The notes beneath the pieces were generated by a model. It had not been told where the DNA came from and did not search any database. It saw nothing but the letters and a program-made list of their open reading frames with translations. A program made the position numbers and the translations under genes. Below, in pieces: positions 32,688 to 40,926 of a stretch of DNA of 64,000 nucleotides. The stretch covers positions 1 through 64,000 of the forward strand of contig NZ_JAJGZV010000008.1 in the NCBI RefSeq assembly GCF_020805785.1, given 5' to 3'. This DNA is from Flavobacterium chungbukense. GTDB taxonomy: Bacteria > Bacteroidota > Bacteroidia > Flavobacteriales > Flavobacteriaceae. Every line of letters begins with the position of its first letter. Positions within the stretch are counted from its first letter, which is position 1.

Positions 32688-33331
32688 ATTTTTTCATGAT
32701 CGTTGTTTGATAACGAATTTTTCGTTTCTGCAAATTTCATTATTCTGTTTCGGCAATACGCTTCAATTTCGAAAGCATACGGAATACTTCCGATATTTAT
32801 CTTCGTATTAGAAAACACCTTTTTACCATTACGAGTAATGTAGACACCAGTTTTTAGTTTAAAAATCAAGTTGCCATCTTGTTCATCTCCAAAGGCCTCA
32901 ATATCCTCTGTAAAATCTTCCCATAGAAAAGATGTCACTTTTTTCCAACTGTAACGGATCATTCTGCTTTCTGTTCCAATATAATATCCACCTGATTTAA
33001 ATAAACCGAAAAAACCCAACAGTCCAGTCACTATTCCTGGCAATAAAAAAACACAAAACATGATAAACAAATTTTTCAATGGAGACAAATCATCAGGACA
33101 AACTTCTGTCTGAATCCCGTCTATAGAAATTGTACTACATTCTCCGCTAAATAACTCCCAGACAAAACCTGAAAATATCAAACAAATAACCAAAATCCAA
33201 AAAACACCAAAACCAATAACCGACAAACAATTTCTAATGGGTTGCTCCTTTTTCGCTTTTACAAGAAACACTATTTTTTCATTTCCAATTGCATCTTTCA
33301 ACACATCTGGAACGGTAATATTTTCAATCAT
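32672..33331 (-). CDS. Two-helix membrane protein with PH-like domain
   Basis: A 219-aa membrane protein. A cytoplasmic N-terminus is followed by a helix (about 36-58), a short loop with two cysteines, a second helix (about 88-110) and a C-terminal beta-rich segment (YYIGTESRMIRYSWKK...DIEAFGDEQDGNLIFKL) resembling a bacterial PH domain. Its final residues and stop fall inside the tRNA-Lys terminator hairpin, so its 3' end may have been set by recombination there. It lies 5 nt after the NTF2-like gene stop and is probably co-transcribed with it. Function is unknown. Confidence 0.65.
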   Translation of the reverse strand: MIENITVPDVLKDAIGNEKIVFLVKAKKEQPIRNCLSVIGFGVFWILVICLIFSGFVWELFSGECSTISIDGIQTEVCPDDLSPLKNLFIMFCVFLLPGIVTGLLGFFGLFKSGGYYIGTESRMIRYSWKKVTSFLWEDFTEDIEAFGDEQDGNLIFKLKTGVYITRNGKKVFSNTKINIGSIPYAFEIEAYCRNRIMKFAETKNSLSNNDHEKIKKVK

Positions 33332-33336
33332 ATCTT

Positions 33337-33819
33337 TTAACTCTTATGATCAAAACTTAAAACTTCTTTTAAAATCCAATCATTGTTCAGCAAAAGATAT
33401 ACATGTGTAAATTTCGCTTCACTGGTAAAAATATCTTCTTTATTGGCTTCTCTTAAATAAAAATCATGAATTCCAGTCTGAACAACACCATAAAGTTTGC
33501 CGTTATTATAGAGTGGATAAACCTCTAAACTCTCTGATTTTACTTTTCGAATTGGCTTTTGAGAACCGCCTGAACAAATATTTCTTTTCACATTTTCTAA
33601 AAAAGTTTTCTTATCCTGAATACCTCCTTGATCATGATAAAAAACCAAATCTGAATGAATTGCTTTTTGTAGAAAAGCAATATCACAATCATTAAAACTT
33701 TTAGCAAAAAAAATGCTATCGTGTTTTTTCATAGTCAAAAACAATTCAGAATCTTTTGACACTTGCGCCAATAGACCAACCGGAATAGCAAGTAAAAATA
33801 ATAAGAGTAGTTTTTTCAT
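33337..33819 (-). CDS. Exported NTF2-like (SnoaL/DUF4440) protein
   Basis: A 160-aa protein with a signal peptide ending in GLLAQ. The mature part has the cone-shaped NTF2-like fold pattern: an N-terminal helix (FFAKSFNDCDIAFLQKAI), LVFYHDQGG, and the final beta strands (THVYLLLNNDWILKEV). Such proteins are often small-molecule-binding or degraded enzymes; the ligand is unknown. The ATG at 33819 is chosen because it starts the signal peptide; an earlier one at 33855 adds 12 unlikely residues. Confidence 0.78.
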   Translation of the reverse strand: MKKLLLLFLLAIPVGLLAQVSKDSELFLTMKKHDSIFFAKSFNDCDIAFLQKAIHSDLVFYHDQGGIQDKKTFLENVKRNICSGGSQKPIRKVKSESLEVYPLYNNGKLYGVVQTGIHDFYLREANKEDIFTSEAKFTHVYLLLNNDWILKEVLSFDHKS

Positions 33820-34018
33820 TTCAATTTCTATTAGTGATTGGTTTTCAATTATCACAAATCCTTTTTAAAAGTAACATAATTATATATTCCATTTACAAAA
33901 ACAGCATTCCTCTTTTTTTCAATTTACTAACTTTAATTTTATCGAGAAGATACTCCTACAAAACAAAACTTTCTTAAATTCGTCTGGAAATAATTAATCA
34001 CTAATCCCAAATTAGTTT

Positions 34019-34519
34019 ATGAAAAACCTACTATTATTGTCATTTCTAATGATGACATGCTCAATCTGGGCACAATCTGCCACTGCTTATTTTGATAAAG
34101 CCATGAAAAAAGCGGAAGCAGGAAACACCAAAGGCGCCATCGCTGATTACACCAAAGCGATCAATATGAACACCAAATTTGCGGAAGCCTATTACAATAG
34201 AGGTGTGGCAAAATTCAAATTAAACGATTTAAAAGGTGCGCAAACCGATTTTAGCAAAACTATCGAGTTAGACAGCATGAATGCAGATGCCTTTACAGGA
34301 AGAGCTAATGTCAATTACAAATTACAAAATTTTCAAGGTGCAATTGAAGACTGCACTTCTTCTTTAGGCCTAAATCCGAAAGATTATATTGCTTACAATT
34401 TAAGAGGTCTTGCTTACAACAACATAGGAGACAAAAAGAATTCTTGTAAAGATTTTTCTAAAGCAATAGAACTAGGCAGTCAAAGTGCTATTAAAAATAA
34501 AGCAACTTTCTGTAAATAA
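34019..34519 (+). CDS. Exported TPR-repeat protein
   Basis: A 166-aa protein with a signal peptide (LLLSFLMMTCSIWAQ) and about four tetratricopeptide repeats (AYFDKAMKKAEAGNTKGAIA, AEAYYNRGVAKFKLND, ADAFTGRANVNYKLQN, YIAYNLRGLAYNNIGD). TPRs scaffold protein-protein contacts; here they act in the periplasm. It is monocistronic, with 499 nt of divergent spacing on its left to minus-strand genes. No enzymatic motif is seen. Confidence 0.85.
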   Translation: MKNLLLLSFLMMTCSIWAQSATAYFDKAMKKAEAGNTKGAIADYTKAINMNTKFAEAYYNRGVAKFKLNDLKGAQTDFSKTIELDSMNADAFTGRANVNYKLQNFQGAIEDCTSSLGLNPKDYIAYNLRGLAYNNIGDKKNSCKDFSKAIELGSQSAIKNKATFCK

Positions 34520-34704
34520 TTTCATTAAAGATAAACAGTCTGTACAGTTTTTTTTAACTTACAGATTGTTTATTTTTTACCAAAGTAATAATTTTCTTAA
34601 AAAAAAGTATACTTATATTATCTTAAAAATATATTTTAAGTACTAAAACCGCCGAATCTCTATCTTTTTAATTTAGTTTTAAGGTGACATCTAAGATTTT
34701 GTTT

Positions 34705-34712
34705 TACATTTG
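34705..34712 (+). promoter_or_regulatory. Promoter box of the MerR/B12 regulator gene
   Basis: TACATTTG, a perfect TAnnTTTG match, 19 nt before the ATG. The adjoining TTGTTTTACATTTGTTGA is partly repetitive and may be an operator for the regulator itself. No clear TTG is seen upstream. Confidence 0.5.
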
Positions 34713-34731
34713 TTGACCTTAATTGCGAAAA

Positions 34732-35631
34732 ATGATAAACAATATTAAAACTGTTTTCAGTATTAAAGACCTAGAGAACTTATCTGGAATTAAAGCACAT
34801 ACCATTCGTATCTGGGAAAAGAGATATAATGTTCTTGAGCCAATGCGTACTGACACCAATATCAGATTTTACAATCTACAGAATCTACAGAAGCTGCTAA
34901 ATATTACGTTATTACACGAATATGGTTACAAGATTTCTAAAATAGCAACTTATCCAGAAGAAAAAATACCGCAACTAGTACGTGAAATAATTTCAAAGAA
35001 AAATTCGCAAAACTATGCCATTACCTCTTTTAAAATGGCAATGATGAATTTTGACCAAGAACTTTTCTTCAACACTTTTGACTGGCTTATTTCAGAAAAG
35101 ACTTTTAAAGAAGTTTTCAAAGAGCATTTCTTGCCTCTTTTAAAAGAACTTGGTTTATTGTGGCAGTCAGAAACAATCACGCCGGCAAATGAACATTTTA
35201 TGAGTCATTTGATCAAGCAGAAAATATTGATTTACACTGAAGCTCTTCAAATTAGAAAGCCTACCAAAACAGATCGAATTTTTGTATTATCGCTTCCGTT
35301 AAATGAAATTCATCAAATTGGATTATTGTACCTGCAATACGAAATTCTAGATAAAGGATACAAAACTATTTATTTGGGAGAAAGTATGCCAATTGAGAAT
35401 TTACAAGACTTGACCAAACAATTTGAGAACATAACATTCGTTTCCTTCATGACAATTCAGCCTGATAGAAGCGTAATCAATCAATATGTAAAATCGATGG
35501 GGCAGAAATTATTGCAAAAGAACAATGAAATCTGGCTTATGGGTCAAATGGTTGAACATATCGATCAAAAAGGTTTAAACGAGAGAATTCGAATTTTTGA
35601 TTCTATGGAAGAAACTATTAACATGATCTAA
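34732..35631 (+). CDS. MerR-type B12-binding regulator (CarH/LitR-like)
   Basis: A 299-aa transcription factor. The N-terminal MerR helix-turn-helix (about 7-75; HTIRIWEKRY) is followed by a helical cobalamin-binding domain with the Wx9EH motif (W144, E154, H155) and a Rossmann-type domain with ExHxxG (E192-x-H194), whose histidine should ligate cobalt. CarH proteins use adenosylcobalamin as a light sensor to repress carotenoid genes in the dark. The residue after the tryptophan is Q145, where Thermus CarH has the histidine that captures cobalt in light, so the photochemistry may differ. It lies directly upstream of crtI and crtB. The ATG at 34732 is used; the TTG three codons earlier is unlikely. 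Confidence 0.88.
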   Translation: MINNIKTVFSIKDLENLSGIKAHTIRIWEKRYNVLEPMRTDTNIRFYNLQNLQKLLNITLLHEYGYKISKIATYPEEKIPQLVREIISKKNSQNYAITSFKMAMMNFDQELFFNTFDWLISEKTFKEVFKEHFLPLLKELGLLWQSETITPANEHFMSHLIKQKILIYTEALQIRKPTKTDRIFVLSLPLNEIHQIGLLYLQYEILDKGYKTIYLGESMPIENLQDLTKQFENITFVSFMTIQPDRSVINQYVKSMGQKLLQKNNEIWLMGQMVEHIDQKGLNERIRIFDSMEETINMI

Positions 35632-35640
35632 TTTTATTTT

Positions 35641-35671
35641 GTTTAAGTTTTTTCTATATTTGTTAAACAAA
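35641..35671 (+). promoter_or_regulatory. Promoter and candidate operator of crtI
   Basis: TATATTTG (35655-35662) lies 8 nt before the crtI ATG. It is bracketed by inverted GTTTAA (35641-35646) and TTAAAC (35663-35668), and TTTGTTAAACAAA (35659-35671) is itself a palindrome reaching the start codon. A repressor bound here would cover the start site. A similar TTGTTTAAC occurs in the TetR/oxidoreductase divergent region at 42.9 kb. Confidence 0.45.
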
Positions 35672-37137
35672 TGAGAAAAACTATCCAAATAATAGGTTCT
35701 GGCTTCTCTTCATTGGCAGCCGCATGTTACCTTGCCAAACAAGGAAACGATGTTACTATTTACGAAAAAAACCAAACTATAGGAGGCCGCGCCCGACAAT
35801 TTAAAAAAGACGGTTTTACTTTTGACATGGGTCCGAGCTGGTATTGGATGCCAGATGTTTTTGAACGTTTTTTTCAGGATTTTAATAAAAAACCTTCCGA
35901 TTATTATGAGCTTATAAAATTAAATCCTGCTTATAGAGTATATTTTGGGATCAATGATTTTATTAGCATTTATGATAATTTAGAAGAAATAAAATACACC
36001 TTTGAGACCATAGAAAAAGGAAGCAGTCAAAAACTTCAAAATTTTATTGATCAAGCCAAAAGCAATTATGATATCGCGATTAAAGATCTAGTATATCGTC
36101 CTGGAATTTCTCCTCTCGAATTAATTACAAAGGAAACAGCATTAAAACTCAATCAATTTTTTAATAATGTAAGTTCCGATATCAGAAAGAATTTTAAAAA
36201 CGAACGCCTGATTCAAATTTTAGAATTCCCTGTTTTATTTCTAGGAGCAAAACCAACCAAAACTCCTTCATTTTATAATTTCATGAATTACGCCGATTTT
36301 GGTTTAGGAACCTGGCATCCGAAAACTGGAATGTTTGATGTAGTTCGAGGAATCGAGAAATTAGCTTTGGAGCTTGGCGTAACGATTAAAACCAATTCAT
36401 TAATTGAAAAAATAATAGTTGAAAACAAAACCGCAAAAGGTATTGTAGTTAATGGCGAAACTATCGAAGCAGATATTGTTTTAAGCGGCGCCGATTATCA
36501 GCATTCTGAAACTTTGCTTGAAAAAGAGCATCGTATGTATGCTGAAAAATATTGGGAAAGCAGAATTTTTGCCCCTTCTTCTCTCCTATTTTTTGTTGGT
36601 TTTGATAAAAAAATAGAAAACATCTCGCATCACGCTTTATTCTTTGACGTCGATTTTAATCAGCATGCAGCTGATATTTACGATAATCCTAAATGGCCTG
36701 ATGCTCCATTATTTTATGCCAATTTCCCTTCTAAAACTGATAAAACTGCAGCTCCAGACGGAATGGAATCAGGCTTTTTCTTAATTCCGCTTGCCCCTGG
36801 AATTGAAGATAATGAAACCATAAGAGAAGACTATTTTGAAAAGATAATCACTCGTTTTGAAGAACTTACGCAACAAAAAATAAAAAATAATATTATCTTT
36901 AAGAGAACATTCTGTAAAAATGATTTTGTAACAGATTATAATGCCTACAAAGGAAATGCTTACGGAATGGCGAATACATTATTGCAAACGGCTTTTTTAA
37001 GACCAAAATTAAAAAGCAAAAAAGTCAAGAATCTGTTTTTTACAGGACAGTTAACTGTTCCTGGCCCAGGTGTTCCTCCAGCTTTAATTTCAGGAAAACT
37101 AGCAGCTGAATTAATTCAAAAATCATTAAGATCTTAA
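35671..37137 (+). CDS. crtI: Phytoene desaturase
   Basis: FAD enzyme of 488 aa that desaturates phytoene to lycopene. The N-terminal dinucleotide-binding motif IIGSGFSSLAAACYLA and downstream GGRARQF are clear, as is the C-terminal signature FTGQLTVPGPGVPPALISGK. It is 3 nt upstream of crtB and probably translated from a near-leaderless mRNA. It is likely repressed by the B12-type regulator encoded just before it. Confidence 0.95.
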   Translation: MRKTIQIIGSGFSSLAAACYLAKQGNDVTIYEKNQTIGGRARQFKKDGFTFDMGPSWYWMPDVFERFFQDFNKKPSDYYELIKLNPAYRVYFGINDFISIYDNLEEIKYTFETIEKGSSQKLQNFIDQAKSNYDIAIKDLVYRPGISPLELITKETALKLNQFFNNVSSDIRKNFKNERLIQILEFPVLFLGAKPTKTPSFYNFMNYADFGLGTWHPKTGMFDVVRGIEKLALELGVTIKTNSLIEKIIVENKTAKGIVVNGETIEADIVLSGADYQHSETLLEKEHRMYAEKYWESRIFAPSSLLFFVGFDKKIENISHHALFFDVDFNQHAADIYDNPKWPDAPLFYANFPSKTDKTAAPDGMESGFFLIPLAPGIEDNETIREDYFEKIITRFEELTQQKIKNNIIFKRTFCKNDFVTDYNAYKGNAYGMANTLLQTAFLRPKLKSKKVKNLFFTGQLTVPGPGVPPALISGKLAAELIQKSLRS

Positions 37138-37140
37138 AAA

Positions 37141-37980
37141 ATGAAATCATTATTCGACGCCGTTTCTTTCAAATGCAGCAAATTAGTAACTAAAAGTTAC
37201 AGTACATCTTTTTCGCTTGCTGTAAAAATGCTTTCACCAAGCATTCGCGATGCCATTTACAGCATTTACGGATTTGTTCGTTTTGCTGACGAAATCGTAG
37301 ATTCATTTCATGAATATGAAAAAGAATATCTCATCGATGATTTCGAAAAAGAGTATTATAAAGCGATGGAATTAGGTATTAGCTTAAATCCGATTCTAAA
37401 TTCGTTCCAACACACTGTAAAAGAATATAATATAACTGATGATCTAATTCAAGCATTTTTAAAAAGCATGAAAATGGATCTGATAAAATCCAATTATCAA
37501 ACACAAACAGAATACATTGACTACATCTATGGTTCTGCTGATGTTGTTGGATTAATGTGCCTTAAAGTTTTTGTTTCAGGAAAAGAACACAAATACGAAC
37601 AATTGAAAAACGAAGCCATGCGTTTGGGTTCTGCTTTCCAGAAGGTCAATTTCTTAAGAGATTTAAAAGACGATAATCTGATTTTAAACCGAACTTATTT
37701 TCCGGGAATCAATTTGAATAATTTCAGTGAAGATTCTAAAACACAAATTATTAAAGAAATTGAAGAAGATTTCAGAATTGCGTATCAAGGAATTGTAAAA
37801 CTCCCGATGGAAGCTAAATTCGGCGTTTACACGGCTTATGTTTATTATAGAAAATTACTCAAAAAATTGAAAAACACTCCGTATTATGAAATTGGAAATT
37901 CAAGAATCCGCGTTTCTAATTACACCAAAGCCGGACTTTTAGCACAATCTTTTGTGACTTACAAGTTAAAGCTTGTATAA
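37141..37980 (+). CDS. crtB: Phytoene synthase
   Basis: Condenses two geranylgeranyl diphosphates to phytoene, the first committed carotenoid step. At 279 aa it has both aspartate-rich motifs: FADEIVD (D50, D54) and NFLRDLKDD (D174-D178). It is 3 nt after crtI, so the two are translationally coupled. An inverted-repeat element follows at 37994-38102 and separates it from crtZ. Confidence 0.95.
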   Translation: MKSLFDAVSFKCSKLVTKSYSTSFSLAVKMLSPSIRDAIYSIYGFVRFADEIVDSFHEYEKEYLIDDFEKEYYKAMELGISLNPILNSFQHTVKEYNITDDLIQAFLKSMKMDLIKSNYQTQTEYIDYIYGSADVVGLMCLKVFVSGKEHKYEQLKNEAMRLGSAFQKVNFLRDLKDDNLILNRTYFPGINLNNFSEDSKTQIIKEIEEDFRIAYQGIVKLPMEAKFGVYTAYVYYRKLLKKLKNTPYYEIGNSRIRVSNYTKAGLLAQSFVTYKLKLV

Positions 37981-37993
37981 AATCAACATATAG

Positions 37994-38102
37994 TTTGTCA
38001 TTTCGACCGAAGGGAGAAATCACACTAGTTAATCACCAAAAATTGGTTATTCACATTGTGGAGTTCCGTGTGCAATTTCTCCCTTCGGTCGAAATGACAA
38101 AA
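37994..38102. repeat. Inverted-repeat element (GTCATTTCGACCGAAGGGAG type)
   Basis: Left arm TTTGTCATTTCGACCGAAG... and right arm ending CTTCGGTCGAAATGACAAA are near-perfect complements of about 27-32 nt around a 45-nt loop. This is a REP-like palindrome dispersed in flavobacteria (from memory) that here may also end the crtIB transcript. Confidence 0.75.
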
Positions 38103-38184
38103 ATGTTTTGAGTCAATCTTTTATAATCTAAAGCTAAACTTAAATACAATTAAATAATACTTTTAATAATTCAATCTTTTAAGA

Positions 38185-38625
38185 ATGATTTCTTTTTTAA
38201 TATTTCTAGGCGTTTTTCTATTCATGGAGTGTGTTACGTGGCTTACGCACAAATATGTTATGCACGGATTTATGTGGTATTTTCACGCCGATCACCATCA
38301 GCCGAAATATGAAAATACGTTTGAACGTAATGATATTTTCTTTGTCATTTTTGCGATTCCGAGTATTGTCTTATTTTATTTTGGCGTTCAAGGCGGATTC
38401 AATTATTTATTTTTCGTTGCCTGTGGCATCACTCTTTATGGTGTTTGCTATTTCTTGATTCACGATGTTCTAATTCATCAGCGTTTTAAATGGTTTAAAA
38501 ACACTAAAAATAAATACCTCATCGGACTTCGAAAAGCACACAAAATCCATCATAAACATTTACAAAAAGAAAAAGGAGAATGCTTCGGAATGCTGTTCGT
38601 TCCTTTTAAATATTATAAGATGTAA
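38185..38625 (+). CDS. crtZ: Beta-carotene hydroxylase
   Basis: Di-iron membrane hydroxylase of 146 aa that adds 3-hydroxyl groups to beta-carotene, giving zeaxanthin. All histidine clusters are present: HKYVMH (H22, H27), HADHH (H34, H37, H38), HDVLIH (H93, H98) and HKIHH (H119, H122, H123). Hydrophobic helices lie at the start and middle. Lycopene cyclase (crtY) is not in the window, so the pathway is completed elsewhere. Confidence 0.94.
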   Translation: MISFLIFLGVFLFMECVTWLTHKYVMHGFMWYFHADHHQPKYENTFERNDIFFVIFAIPSIVLFYFGVQGGFNYLFFVACGITLYGVCYFLIHDVLIHQRFKWFKNTKNKYLIGLRKAHKIHHKHLQKEKGECFGMLFVPFKYYKM

Positions 38626-38663
38626 AACTCTTTAGTTTTTCTTCTAAAAAAGACTTTAAGAAC

Positions 38664-39131
38664 ATGAAATTATACAAGATAGTAACTGTACAAAATATAA
38701 ATGCAAGTGTAGAAGATTGCTGGGATTTTTTCTCAAGTCCAAAAAATCTGCAGACTATTACGCTCGATAATATGAATTTTGAAATTCAGGATTACGATAA
38801 CAAACGCATGTATCAGGGACAGATTATTACCTACACTTTAAAACCGCTTCTCGGAATAAAAGTTTCATGGGTTACCGAAATTACAGCTTGCCAAGAAAAT
38901 GAGTATTTTGTAGACATTCAACAATTTGGCCCTTATAAATTATGGCATCACAAACACTTTTTTGAGCGTACTGAAGATGGCGGAACTAAAATGACAGACA
39001 TTGTTCATTATGCGCTTCCATTCGGAATCTTAGGCCGAATCATGAACAGCTTGGTCGTAAAAAACAAACTCAAAAGCATTTTCGATTACCGATACAACAA
39101 AATCGAGGAATTATTTAATTCTAAAAAATAA
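38664..39131 (+). CDS. SRPBCC-family ligand-binding protein
   Basis: A 155-aa START/polyketide-cyclase-like protein (VEDCWDFFSSPKNLQTIT at the start, typical of the SRPBCC fold; the C-terminal helix is LKSIFDYRYNKIEELF). Such proteins bind hydrophobic ligands. Homologs are commonly found beside TIGR01777 oxidoreductases and photolyases in light-responsive clusters, as here. It is 38 nt after crtZ and probably in the same transcript. The ligand is unknown. Confidence 0.82.
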   Translation: MKLYKIVTVQNINASVEDCWDFFSSPKNLQTITLDNMNFEIQDYDNKRMYQGQIITYTLKPLLGIKVSWVTEITACQENEYFVDIQQFGPYKLWHHKHFFERTEDGGTKMTDIVHYALPFGILGRIMNSLVVKNKLKSIFDYRYNKIEELFNSKK

Positions 39132-39170
39132 GCCACAGATTTCAGAGATTAACACAGATTAAAATAAAAA

Positions 39171-39319
39171 TTTAAACATATAGAAACATAGATTTTAAGT
39201 CCACAAAAAGGCGTTTCACTTGCATAAATACATCCCGAAGCTTCGGGACTATGTGTTAGAAACTAGTTTCTTTTTAAATTCTTCAAAAGAAAAAGAAATC
39301 TATGTTTCTATGTGTTAAG
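39171..39319. mobile_element. Short terminal-inverted-repeat element, copy A (MITE-like)
   Basis: About 149 bp. The left end (AACATATAGAAACATAGATTT) is the inverse of the right end, which reads inward AACACATAGAAACATAG. The interior has AAAGGCGTTTCACTTGCAT and palindromes CCGAAGCTTCGG and GAAACTAGTTTC. A near copy lies at 45721-45873, and the long relative with a gene at 58983-59600. It has no coding capacity. Confidence 0.7.
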
Positions 39320-39383
39320 AAAAATAGACCAGAGAATAAAAAATCATTTAAATCCCAATAATCTGTGGCAAAAAAAACAAACA

Positions 39384-40679
39384 ATGACAAAACAAAAAGT
39401 TAGCCTTTTCTGGTTCAGACGCGATTTGCGTTTAGAAGATAATACAGGATTATTTCATGCCCTGCAATCTGATTTTCCAGTAATTCCATTATTCATTTTT
39501 GATGAAGATATTTTGGAGCATCTCCCAGAAAACGATGCAAGAGTAACTTTTATTTACGATTCACTCCAAAAAATAAATTCAGAATTAAAGAAACTTGATT
39601 CTTCTATCTTAATCAAAAAAGGAAAAACAAAAGACGTTTGGAAATCGCTTATTGACGAATTTGATATTCAAAATGTATTTTTCAATAAAGATTATGAGCC
39701 TTTTGCTATAAAACGTGATACATTAATTTCTTCCTTATTGAAGGAAAATAAGATCGAAAGTTTTTCATACAAAGATCACGTAATCTTTGAAGAAAAAGAA
39801 ATCACGAAAGCAGACGGACTTCCATACACCGTTTACACACCATATAAAAACAAATGGCTGGAGAAATATCGCCTTTCAGGTTCGGCTCCAGAATATGATT
39901 CAGTTCCGTTTCAATCTAATTTTGCAAAAAAGCAATTCAATTTTCCTGATTTGTCTGAAATTGGTTTTGAAAAAAGCACAATTGAAGTACTTCCTCACAA
40001 CTTAACACAAATTGCCCATTATAAAGAAACAAGAGATTTTCCAGCATTAGACAGTACTTCTTATCTTTCGCCGCACTTGCGTTTTGGAACAGTTAGTATT
40101 CGAAAATTAGTGAATTGGGCCAACAGAAAAAATCAGACCTTTTTAAGCGAATTGATTTGGAGGGAATTTTTTATTCAAATTTTATTCAACTTTCCAAATT
40201 GTGTCAATCATAATTTTAAACCAGCTTACGACGGCATTCAATGGCGAAATAATGAAGAAGATTTCAAGCGTTGGTGTTCTGGAACGACGGGATATCCAAT
40301 GGTCGATGCAGGAATGCGTCAATTAAACGAAACTGGTTATATGCATAATCGTGTACGAATGGTGGTGGCAAGTTTTTTATGCAAACATTTACTAATTAAC
40401 TGGCAATGGGGAGAAGCGTATTTTGCTGAAAAATTATTAGATTTTGAATTGGCATCTAATGTCGGAAATTGGCAATGGGCAGCCGGAACAGGTTGCGATG
40501 CCGCGCCGTATTTCAGAGTTTTTAATCCGGAAATTCAGCAAAAGAAATTTGACGAAAAAGGAGCCTACATCCGTAAATGGATTCCTGAATTTGATTTTGG
40601 TTATAATGAACCAATGGTTGATCATGCTTTTGCAAGAGATCGTGCAATTGCGACTTATAAAGCAGGGATTTTGAAATAG
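39384..40679 (+). CDS. Deoxyribodipyrimidine photolyase / cryptochrome-class protein
   Basis: A 431-aa flavoprotein that uses blue light to repair UV-induced pyrimidine dimers. The N-terminal antenna domain begins VSLFWFRRDLRLEDN; the FAD domain has ELIWREFF, RMVVASFL and the signature NWQWAAGTGCDAAPYFR. These match class I CPD photolyases more than signalling cryptochromes. The ATG at 39384 is preferred over 39312, which lies in the repeat element. It is convergent with the ABC1 kinase gene and separated by an inverted repeat. Confidence 0.92.
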   Translation: MTKQKVSLFWFRRDLRLEDNTGLFHALQSDFPVIPLFIFDEDILEHLPENDARVTFIYDSLQKINSELKKLDSSILIKKGKTKDVWKSLIDEFDIQNVFFNKDYEPFAIKRDTLISSLLKENKIESFSYKDHVIFEEKEITKADGLPYTVYTPYKNKWLEKYRLSGSAPEYDSVPFQSNFAKKQFNFPDLSEIGFEKSTIEVLPHNLTQIAHYKETRDFPALDSTSYLSPHLRFGTVSIRKLVNWANRKNQTFLSELIWREFFIQILFNFPNCVNHNFKPAYDGIQWRNNEEDFKRWCSGTTGYPMVDAGMRQLNETGYMHNRVRMVVASFLCKHLLINWQWGEAYFAEKLLDFELASNVGNWQWAAGTGCDAAPYFRVFNPEIQQKKFDEKGAYIRKWIPEFDFGYNEPMVDHAFARDRAIATYKAGILK

Positions 40680-40714
40680 GTAATTTTGGTTCAGGTTTCA
40701 GGTTGAACACAACT

Positions 40715-40807
40715 TTTGTCTTCCTGAGCGAAGTCGAAGGATCGCATGCTTTGTCCATACCGTGTGTCTTCAATTTACTGTCCTTCGACTTCGCTCAGGA
40801 TGACAAA
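40715..40807. repeat. Inverted-repeat element (CCTGAGCGAAGTCGAAGGA type)
   Basis: TTTGTCTTCCTGAGCGAAG... and ...CTTCGCTCAGGATGACAAA are 27-nt arms around a loop of about 39 nt. It is a second REP-like family, placed between two convergent genes, where it may serve as a bidirectional terminator. The remainder of 40808-40926 shows no gene. Confidence 0.75.
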
Positions 40808-40926
40808 TTAGGCAAAAAAAAACTTTGTCAAAGTTTAAAAATTTGACAAAGTTCTATACGTAAAGTTCATCAACTTGCAAACTTTACCCGAGAGCTATGC
40901 TCTAGGCGAAGCAAACAAATAAGCCT

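Noticed and set aside
37981..38184. A CRISPR repeat between crtB and crtZ
   Set aside because: It is a single inverted repeat pair, not direct repeats with spacers. No CRISPR array or cas gene was seen in the window.
39312..39383. Photolyase start at 39312
   Set aside because: The first 24 codons lie in the MITE-like element and its flank, and the conserved domain begins at the later ATG.
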